From Gallibacterium trehalosifermentans (GTDB lineage: Bacteria; Pseudomonadota; Gammaproteobacteria; Enterobacterales; Pasteurellaceae), in NCBI RefSeq assembly GCF_042433055.1, contig NZ_JBHLWB010000001.1, positions 496,001 through 560,000 on the forward strand: a stretch of 64,000 bases of DNA, written 5' to 3'. Under the pieces are notes generated by a model. It was given only the letters and a program-made list of their open reading frames with translations, did not search any database and was not told the origin of the DNA. This document shows positions 21,826-26,767 of this stretch, piece after piece; position 1 is the first letter of the stretch, and each line of letters starts with the position of its first letter. Made by a program: the position numbers and the translations under genes.

Positions 21826-21851
21826 GAAAAGGCAAGGATAAAACCTTGCCT
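21826..21851 (-). terminator. Terminator-like hairpin after the orphan hicB
   Basis: An 8-bp perfect stem (AGGCAAGG / CCTTGCCT) with a 6-base A-rich loop. On the minus strand it is followed by TTTTCTAT, and it lies about 130 bases after the stop of the HicB-like gene. Confidence 0.65.
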
Positions 21852-21980
21852 GTTTCTGTAAATTAAGTAAGCATTTACGGTAGCTAATCACCTAAATTGT
21901 TTGGTTAGTAGTAAGATACTTGTAAACCATACGCTGTATAGTTGTTTTTGCCTTATAAAATCAAGCCTTAAACGTTATTT

Positions 21981-22400
21981 TTAGCTTATAGTTAAATTAA
22001 TTTCTCGCCCTAATTTTTTAAACGCTTTTTCGACAAAATCAATTTTTGATGGGTGGCGAAAATCTAATAAGCGATCAATTTGTGGCATATGTACATCAAG
22101 ACGGCGAGCCATTTCCGCTTTTCGCACATTTTGAGCAAGCATTTCATTAAGTAATAGTACTTTTAGTGAACGCAATAACGATAATGGGACAGTGTACTGA
22201 TTTTCTTTTATCTGGCTTGGCAAAGGAATAGGGCGTCTATCATCAAAATAAAACTCGAGTGCTGTTTCTAGTCCTTCTTCAGCTTCAAGTAATGCACTTT
22301 CAATATCTTCGCCTACACTTGCTGCTTCTGGAATGTCAGGAAAGGTTACAAGAAAAGTGCCGTTATCATCAGCGATAACTTCTACAGGATAGCGTAACAT
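21981..22400 (-). CDS. hicB: Orphan HicB-family antitoxin with helix-turn-helix
   Basis: HicB-type antitoxin of 139 residues. The N-terminal half is the partially degraded RNase H-like HicB fold (YPVEVIADDNGTFLVTFPDIPE, then GEDIESALLEAEEGLETAL). The C-terminal half is an XRE-type helix-turn-helix (VRKAEMARRLDVHMPQIDRLLDFRHPSKIDF) that would bind its own operator. HicB normally pairs with the 58-80 aa mRNA-cleaving toxin HicA just upstream. Here the 180 bases upstream have stops in all three frames and no HicA, so it appears to be an orphan. The start has an AAGGAG Shine-Dalgarno, and a palindromic operator candidate lies 37 bases upstream. Confidence 0.85.
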   Translation of the reverse strand: MLRYPVEVIADDNGTFLVTFPDIPEAASVGEDIESALLEAEEGLETALEFYFDDRRPIPLPSQIKENQYTVPLSLLRSLKVLLLNEMLAQNVRKAEMARRLDVHMPQIDRLLDFRHPSKIDFVEKAFKKLGREINLTIS

Positions 22401-22436
22401 AAAAACTCCTTAAATGTGATACGGTCGTTGTAGGCT

Positions 22437-22471
22437 ACAACATTTTTGTTGCATTGCAACATTTTTGTTGT
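22437..22471. promoter_or_regulatory. Double palindromic operator upstream of orphan hicB
   Basis: Two copies of the palindrome CAACATTTTTGTTG separated by CATTG, giving a symmetric 35-bp site. It sits between the divergent HicB-like and RHH genes, so it could regulate both. The HTH of the HicB protein is the likely binder (inference). Confidence 0.6.
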
Positions 22472-22581
22472 GTTTTTCTGAGAAATTCCCTACACCTTTA
22501 TGAGAAATCCACTATTTGCTTAATGCTCTACTTAATAATAAAATACGTAAATGAGTAAATAAGTTAAAAAAGGAGCGCACT

Positions 22582-22896
22582 ATGACGGCAACAGCAAGAA
22601 TTAATTTTGAAACAAGTTTAGATTTAAAAAAAGCGATTAAGATGTTTACTGTGCAACATAATATGACGATTAGGGAATTTTTTGAGGAGCTCGCTATGGA
22701 GAAACTTGCGCAATATAATAGCGATGTACAACCGCTAACGGCGGAAGAAGAAGAGATTATGAATGAAGCTTATGAGTTTTTTTCAACAAAAGAAATGCAC
22801 CACTTCAGCAAAGAAGAATTTGATGAAATTGTTGAAAAAGTGAAAAAGGGTGAAGATTTAAGAGTGTTGTTGAAAATGGACTATATTAATGATTAA
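22582..22896 (+). CDS. Ribbon-helix-helix-like small protein, probable antitoxin
   Basis: A protein of 104 residues. The N-terminus (TARINFETSLDLKKAIKMFT, then MTIREFFEELAMEKLAQ) has the strand-helix-helix pattern of a ribbon-helix-helix DNA-binding domain like RelB/DinJ. The rest is acidic and probably helical or disordered, as in the toxin-neutralising tails of type II antitoxins. A strong Shine-Dalgarno (AAGGAG) precedes the ATG. Its stop codon overlaps the start of a 56-codon frame (ATGATTAA), so the two are probably translated together. The antitoxin role is inferred from fold and setting; no toxin family was recognised next to it. Confidence 0.6.
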   Translation: MTATARINFETSLDLKKAIKMFTVQHNMTIREFFEELAMEKLAQYNSDVQPLTAEEEEIMNEAYEFFSTKEMHHFSKEEFDEIVEKVKKGEDLRVLLKMDYIND

Positions 22897-23059
22897 TTTA
22901 ACTTTTTCAAATGATTTCAATGAGTTAGTTTTTAATAAGGTTCTCAGTGATCAATCCAAAAAGGAGTTAATTCTAAGATTAAAAGAGTCTGTTATAAAAC
23001 TAAACAAATCGAAAAATACTAAAATTTTTGTTAAAAGAAAACCTCAAATACAAAACTAA
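22889..23059 (+). CDS. 56-aa basic protein overlapping the RHH gene, unknown function
   Basis: An open frame of 56 codons whose ATG overlaps the end of the RHH gene by 8 bases, an arrangement typical of translational coupling. The product begins MINLTFSNDFNELVFNKV and ends in a Lys-rich tail (KRKPQIQN). It is strongly basic, while its partner is acidic, as expected of a toxin with its antitoxin or the remnant of one. I do not recognise the family. It is short for a RelE-type toxin, so it may be truncated. No separate Shine-Dalgarno is evident. Confidence 0.45.
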   Translation: MINLTFSNDFNELVFNKVLSDQSKKELILRLKESVIKLNKSKNTKIFVKRKPQIQN

Positions 23060-23174
23060 AAAATAAAAATCTGAAAAATTTGCTTTTTTTGTCTTAACTC
23101 GCTCTACTTTTTGTGGGAAATTTTTTTGATATGGGTAGATGTGTGAGAATTTTTATTCTTACCAAAGTTTATTC

Positions 23175-23203
23175 TTGTAATTAGATATAAAAAGGATTAT
23201 ATT
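23175..23203 (+). promoter_or_regulatory. Sigma-70 promoter of the toxIN locus
   Basis: TTGTAA at 23175-23180 and TATATT at 23198-23203, with a 17-base spacer. The predicted start, about 7 bases on, falls at the first base of the RNA repeat array at 23211. Confidence 0.7.
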
Positions 23204-23210
23204 TTTTGCA

Positions 23211-23325
23211 GGTGTAAGCTACCATAAGTGCTACTTAATTGGGTGTAAGCTACCATAAGTGCTACTTAATTGGGTGTAAGCTACCATAAGTGCTGGAAAA
23301 GATGCCTGATGGCATCTTTTTTTTT
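23211..23325 (+). ncRNA. toxI: ToxI-like antitoxin RNA: 31-nt tandem repeats plus terminator
   Basis: Type III antitoxin RNA candidate. A 31-base unit beginning GGTGTAAGCTACCATAAGTG is repeated at 23211-23241, 23242-23272 and, as a 22-base partial copy, 23273-23294 (about 2.7 copies). It is followed by the intrinsic terminator at 23301-23325 and then a ToxN-like gene. This is the standard type III order: promoter, repeats, terminator, toxin. In known systems the toxin RNase cuts the RNA into single units that fold as pseudoknots and inhibit it. The unit resembles the GGTG...GCTACC...TAAGTGC pattern I recall for Pectobacterium ToxI. The terminator would let only some transcripts reach the toxin gene. 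Confidence 0.85.
23301..23325 (+). terminator. Intrinsic terminator between toxI and toxN
   Basis: GATGCC / GGCATC stem with a TGAT loop, followed by nine T. It sits between the RNA repeats and the toxin start, as in ToxIN loci, where it sets the antitoxin-to-toxin ratio. Confidence 0.92.
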
Positions 23326-23353
23326 ATATTGATATTCGTTTTTGGTAATAACA

Positions 23354-23833
23354 ATGAGTGATAAATTAAGACTTTATCGGGTAACTGATCGTTATCTTAA
23401 TTTTTTAAGAAAAGTAGAACCTAAAATCCCAATGAATAAATGCAATGGAAAAGAGAGACCTTTTGTAGGTATTGTACTTTCTATTAATGGTGTTAAATAT
23501 ATTGCGCCTTTATCTTCTAAAATTGGGAAAGGACAAACCGATTTTAAGGTAAAAATTAGAGATGAACAAAAAGCAACGATTCGATTTGCTTATATGTTTC
23601 CAATCGTACCTACTGCTTTAGTCGAAATTGATTATACCGAAGAATTTAAACTTGATTTTAAATATACAGCGTTACTTATCAATGAAGATTTATATATCAA
23701 TCAGCACAAAGATCGCATTCACGAAATTGCAACAAAAACTTATACAAATGTCATTACAAAACGCTTTGGATTTGAAAAATTTTGCTGCGATTTTACTAAG
23801 CTAGAAAAAATATATCTGGATTATGCTGATTAA
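23354..23833 (+). CDS. toxN: ToxN/AbiQ-family type III toxin endoribonuclease
   Basis: A protein of 159 residues from the ATG at 23354 (an in-frame TTG four codons earlier is less likely). It matches the ToxN/AbiQ fold: N-terminal LRLYRVTDRYLNFLRK, then FVGIVLSINGVKYIAPLSSK at residues 37-56. This aligns with the FIGIVLEIQGHKYLAPLTS region I recall for ToxN, whose catalytic Thr-Ser-x-Lys group corresponds to Ser54-Ser55-Lys56 here. ToxN cleaves cellular and phage mRNA and is held inactive by ToxI RNA; several family members cause abortive phage infection. The toxI repeats and terminator lie immediately upstream. The Shine-Dalgarno is weak. The stop codon directly abuts a higB remnant in the same frame. 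Confidence 0.88.
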   Translation: MSDKLRLYRVTDRYLNFLRKVEPKIPMNKCNGKERPFVGIVLSINGVKYIAPLSSKIGKGQTDFKVKIRDEQKATIRFAYMFPIVPTALVEIDYTEEFKLDFKYTALLINEDLYINQHKDRIHEIATKTYTNVITKRFGFEKFCCDFTKLEKIYLDYAD

Positions 23834-23911
23834 TATCTTCGTCTTATTTTTCACTTTGAGAATGGCGAAATTTCTCAGTTATATCTCGACCCACATCGTT
23901 ATGATGTTTAG
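23834..23911 (+). pseudogene. higB: 3' remnant of a higB-type toxin gene
   Basis: Starting right after the toxN stop and in the same frame, 25 codons read YLRLIFHFENGEISQLYLDP then HRYDV and stop. This resembles the C-terminal end of HigB/RelE-like toxins (the YRLxFxFExG strand). It ends 8 bases before the higA start, the normal higBA spacing. The rest of higB is missing, so the toxin is presumed dead. The identification rests on a short stretch and on context. Confidence 0.55.
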
Positions 23912-23919
23912 GAGTGATT

Positions 23920-24237
23920 ATGTTATCGACACAACGCAGACCAACCCCTGTTGGGGAAATCTTACAAACCGAATTTCTTGAGCCGCTAAATCTCAAAATT
24001 GGCGACCTTGCCAAAATTCTTGATGTTCACCGCAACACCGCCAGCAGTCTTGTCAATAACAGCTCGCGTGTTACCCTGGAAATGGCAATGAAACTCGCTA
24101 AAGCCTTTGGTACTACCCCTGAATTTTGGATTAATTTGCAACATAACGTGGATTTATGGGAGCTTAACCATAACCCACGCTTTCAACAAAGTTTAGCGAA
24201 AGTCGCCGTTACACATTCATCTACACTGGTTATTTAA
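23920..24237 (+). CDS. higA: HigA-family antitoxin, partner toxin truncated
   Basis: An XRE-family protein of 105 residues of the HigA/VapI type. It shows the typical RPTPVGEILQTEFLEPLNLK start, the helix-turn-helix (KIGDLAKILDVHRNTASSLVNNSSRVTLEMAMKLAKAF) and the following TTPEFWINLQHNVDLW motif. HigA binds HigB toxin and its own promoter. I chose the ATG at 23920, which has AGGAG six bases upstream, over an earlier GTG. Only a remnant of higB precedes it, so this antitoxin may be an orphan that could still repress in trans or protect against related toxins. Confidence 0.88.
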   Translation: MLSTQRRPTPVGEILQTEFLEPLNLKIGDLAKILDVHRNTASSLVNNSSRVTLEMAMKLAKAFGTTPEFWINLQHNVDLWELNHNPRFQQSLAKVAVTHSSTLVI

Positions 24238-24346
24238 TTTCTTCTTTTTCAGTAAAAGCTAAACTATCAAAAAGCAAAATGAGAAGTGAAATAGATAATA
24301 TATATTTGATTAGCTTCTATCTTGCACGAGAAATCACTTGACAAAC

Positions 24347-24378
24347 AAAAAGCCCACAATGAAACATTGTAGGCTTTT
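24347..24378. terminator. Bidirectional intrinsic terminator
   Basis: A stem of about 11 bp (GCCCACAATG / CATTGTAGGC, one mismatch) around AAA, flanked by A- and T-runs, so it can work in both directions. It would end higA transcripts and also any leftward antisense RNA from the promoter at 24595-24623. Confidence 0.75.
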
Positions 24379-24390
24379 CTGAAATATCAT

Positions 24391-24419
24391 TTGTTACATA
24401 TGTAACCGTATTTTATAAT
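24391..24419 (+). promoter_or_regulatory. Strong sigma-70 promoter of the small-peptide mRNA
   Basis: TTGTTA at 24391-24396 and a perfect TATAAT at 24414-24419, spacer 17. The perfect palindrome GTTACATATGTAAC (24393-24406) overlaps the -35 region and could be an operator. Predicted start is about 24426, at the foot of a 12-bp hairpin (24423-24452). Confidence 0.75.
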
Positions 24420-24422
24420 GCT

Positions 24423-24588
24423 CTCACTTTCAAGAGACAGCTTGAAAGTGAGCGTAAGGCTTTCACCTTACAAAATGAAGAAGGATAATAATATGTTAAA
24501 CCACATTATCCTAGTTATCGTTTTATTACTCTGGTCTTTGCCAGTTTACTAATCCGATAACTTACTGGGGAGCGCCAACTCCCCAGTG
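24423..24588 (-). ncRNA. Predicted Sib-like antisense RNA over the small peptide gene
   Basis: From the minus-strand promoter at 24595-24623, transcription should start near 24588 with a 9-bp hairpin (24564-24587) at the 5' end. It would then cross the whole ibs-like frame in antisense. The 3' end is uncertain: it could lie near the 24423-24452 hairpin or at the terminator at 24347-24378. The expected role is to pair with and silence the peptide mRNA. Confidence 0.6.
24493..24552 (+). CDS. Ibs-like 19-aa hydrophobic type I toxin candidate
   Basis: A 19-residue frame, MLNHIILVIVLLLWSLPVY, essentially one hydrophobic helix. An AGGA Shine-Dalgarno lies seven bases upstream of the ATG. It closely resembles the E. 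coli Ibs toxins as I recall them (18-19 residues, ending VLLLISFxAY), which damage the inner membrane when overproduced. Upstream are a near-consensus promoter and two hairpins in the 5' leader (24423-24452 and 24454-24471). On the other strand a consensus promoter faces back across the gene, as in ibs/sib type I toxin-antitoxin loci. A hairpin at 24564-24587 follows the stop. The peptide is far below the usual gene-calling limit. Membership in the Ibs family is inference. Confidence 0.7.
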   Translation: MLNHIILVIVLLLWSLPVY

Positions 24589-24594
24589 CTTCAA

Positions 24595-24623
24595 ATCATA
24601 AGGGGTTAGCTTAGCATTGTCAA
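24595..24623 (-). promoter_or_regulatory. Consensus sigma-70 promoter for the antisense RNA
   Basis: Minus-strand TTGACA (24618-24623) and TATGAT (24595-24600) with an exact 17-base spacer. It lies about 45 bases beyond the stop of the 19-aa frame, directed back over it. No protein gene starts downstream on this strand before the terminator. Confidence 0.8.
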
Positions 24624-24645
24624 GAATGGAAATTGATGCCCGCAG

Positions 24646-25398
24646 TTAAATTAATCCTTGTGCCTCTAGTTTGCTTAAAAAGAATGGCATTTGTACTTTC
24701 CACCAACCCCAGTCGTGATCAACATCATGTCCCCAAAAATCAAACCATGCTGGAATCTCTTTCGCTTGAAAAGCTTCCTGTAAACGCGCGGTATCCGCTA
24801 TATGCTGTTCTTCCCATGCGCCTTGCCCCACCGCCACTATATAATGATTTTGTCGATAGCGATCTAAGAACCAATTATCATATTGTCCCCAAAGATAATC
24901 GATTGGTGAGTTAAAATAGACCGTTTGATCGCCATAAAACTCGCCTGTAAAAAAGCGTGCATCATAGACACCACTTAATGCAATCGCTATATCAAATAGA
25001 TCGGGATAACGTAAGGCAAAATTGATGGTATGGAATGCGCCCATACTGCAACCTGTTGCTATCATTGCACCGCCCCATTCTGATTCATAACGAATTAATG
25101 GCACTAATTCCTGTACAATATAACGATCATAAGCTTGATGTGCTAATGCCATATCGTGTCCTGATTTATTGACCGCTAGCCAAGATTCTTTATCCAAGGA
25201 ATCGGGGGTATAGAATTTCACTAAACCTCGCTCAATAAAAGTACGACAAGCTTCCATCATGCCAAAATCGGCATATTCATTATGGCTGCCACCTGATGAG
25301 GGAAACACGATAATCGGTTTACCTGCATGACCATAAACATTGAAATACATTTCACGTCCAAGTTCACCGCTCCAGTGGCTTCTTCTTTCAAAGTGCAT
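24646..25398 (-). CDS. Alpha/beta-hydrolase, putative esterase family
   Basis: An esterase-family protein of 250 residues. The nucleophile elbow is GCSMGAFH (G-x-S-x-G, about residue 116). Later acidic and His residues (WGHDVDHDWGWW near residue 225) can complete a catalytic triad. The early IIVFPSSGGSHNEY segment supplies the oxyanion-hole region. There is no signal peptide, so it is probably cytoplasmic. The gene lies 11 bases downstream of an ATP-grasp gene on the same strand, so the pair is almost certainly one operon and may act on the same substrate. The substrate is unknown. Confidence 0.85.
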   Translation of the reverse strand: MHFERRSHWSGELGREMYFNVYGHAGKPIIVFPSSGGSHNEYADFGMMEACRTFIERGLVKFYTPDSLDKESWLAVNKSGHDMALAHQAYDRYIVQELVPLIRYESEWGGAMIATGCSMGAFHTINFALRYPDLFDIAIALSGVYDARFFTGEFYGDQTVYFNSPIDYLWGQYDNWFLDRYRQNHYIVAVGQGAWEEQHIADTARLQEAFQAKEIPAWFDFWGHDVDHDWGWWKVQMPFFLSKLEAQGLI

Positions 25399-25409
25399 AC
25401 TCTTTCCCC

Positions 25410-26588
25410 TTACTGTTTAGCGTGCGCAAATTGAATAATTTCACGCAGTTGTTCCATCGTTTCTGTCCGCGCCAAAATTCCCTCCTCTCCCATAATTTTG
25501 GCAAAAATACCAGGGACATTTTGCACGCTAATAATATTATGCGAAAAACGTTCACAAATTGCTTGAATGGAATGTTGATAATTTTTATTGGCTTTGCGTG
25601 AGATATAAACCACATTCCAAGGGTGGGTAATTTGTGCGTAAAATTTGTTTTCTTTCACGATATGGGCATACTCATTAAATACATCAAAATCATTTGCATA
25701 ATTCCACATATCAATCGTTAATCCACCAGGTGGACGGCAATTAATTTCTAGTGGCATTAATTCATTAGTTTGCTTCACACGGAAAAATTCAAAATGGAAA
25801 AAACGTTCCCGCACGTTAAATGCTTCTACACACTGTTTGCCTAACTCGATTAATTTTGCAGAAATTTCTCGCGGAACGTAATAGAACATATCGCCATCTT
25901 TGGCAACGGTATCTAGTACTGCTTCGGAATATTCAAGGCTAGAATAGAACACAATATTACCGTTAATATCAGTTAAGCCATCAAAGGTAACAATATCACC
26001 ATCGATAAACTCTTCCATTATGTATTCCACGTTTGGATTTTTAGCGCCAAAAAATGCCGCTAAGTCATCGCTGGATTTTATCTTGTAAGTATCGCTCGCC
26101 CCTACGCCAGAATTTGGCTTGATAATCACAGGGAATTTCAGTTCTTGCGCTAATTGGCGAGCATCGTCATCATCGTTAAAGACTCGCCCTTTCGCTACTT
26201 TTAGCCCCGTCGCACGGAAAATTTCTTTCATTTGCGATTTGGTTTTAATCGCATTCATATCGCTGGTTTTATAACCAAACACATTAAAATCGGTGCGCAA
26301 TTTGGCATCGAGTTCTAGCCAATATTCATTATGCGATTCAATCCGATCAATGCGTCCATATTTATGGGCAAAGTAACCTAGCGCACGGTAAACTTGATCA
26401 TAATCCTCCATATTATCCACACGATAATATTCTGTCAGTGCGTTACGTAATCCCTCACTTAATGATTCATAAGGCGCGTCGGCAATGCCTAATGTGTTAA
26501 AGCCATTTTCCCGTAATCGCACGGCGAACGTTTCAAAATTCGTCGGGAAATGCGGCGAAATCATCACAAAATTTAATGGTCTTGACAT
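25410..26588 (-). CDS. ATP-grasp family ligase-like protein
   Basis: An ATP-grasp enzyme of 392 residues. After an N-terminal Rossmann-like part (LNFVMISPHFPTNFETFAVR) comes the ATP-grasp core, with KFPVIIKPNSGVGASDTYKI about residues 151-170, YIMEEFIDGDIVTFDG and, near residue 285, LEINCRPPGG, the metal-binding Glu/Asn motif. Such enzymes join a carboxylate to an amine or thiol via an acyl-phosphate; the substrate here is unknown. It is the first gene of a two-gene operon with the esterase, and is divergent from ettA. The ATG has a GAGGAAAC-type Shine-Dalgarno. Confidence 0.85.
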   Translation of the reverse strand: MSRPLNFVMISPHFPTNFETFAVRLRENGFNTLGIADAPYESLSEGLRNALTEYYRVDNMEDYDQVYRALGYFAHKYGRIDRIESHNEYWLELDAKLRTDFNVFGYKTSDMNAIKTKSQMKEIFRATGLKVAKGRVFNDDDDARQLAQELKFPVIIKPNSGVGASDTYKIKSSDDLAAFFGAKNPNVEYIMEEFIDGDIVTFDGLTDINGNIVFYSSLEYSEAVLDTVAKDGDMFYYVPREISAKLIELGKQCVEAFNVRERFFHFEFFRVKQTNELMPLEINCRPPGGLTIDMWNYANDFDVFNEYAHIVKENKFYAQITHPWNVVYISRKANKNYQHSIQAICERFSHNIISVQNVPGIFAKIMGEEGILARTETMEQLREIIQFAHAKQ

Positions 26589-26767
26589 TCAAGTTTCCTC
26601 AAAATAAAAGTTGATGTTGCTGTTGTGCTGAAGATCGTTTGATCTGCTTTGTATTGTGCCATAAATCCGATTTTTTTGTGTAGAAAACTTCCGACTAAAA
26701 ATAGTCAAAACGCAGAATTTCAAGTAGAATAGCGCCTTTTCATCTAACCACAAACAAAGCGAGAACT

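Larger units (their letters stand above)
20880..21980. other. 1.1-kb non-coding region upstream of the adhesin gene
   Basis: No convincing gene. It is very AT-rich and contains two poly-G tracts, at 21298-21307 and 21685-21696, and a terminator-like hairpin at 21830-21851. The adhesin promoter should lie here, but I could not place a clear -35/-10 pair. Short open frames at 21473-21670 (+) and 21611-21835 (-) lack family features, and the second runs through the poly-C complement and the terminator. Confidence 0.6.

Noticed and set aside
21611..21835. 74-codon minus-strand frame containing a Pro run
   Set aside because: The Pro run comes from the poly-G/C tract, the frame starts in a terminator hairpin, and no family features are visible.
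22401..22581. A hicA partner for the orphan hicB
   Set aside because: All three minus-strand frames are interrupted by stops; only an operator-like palindrome is present.
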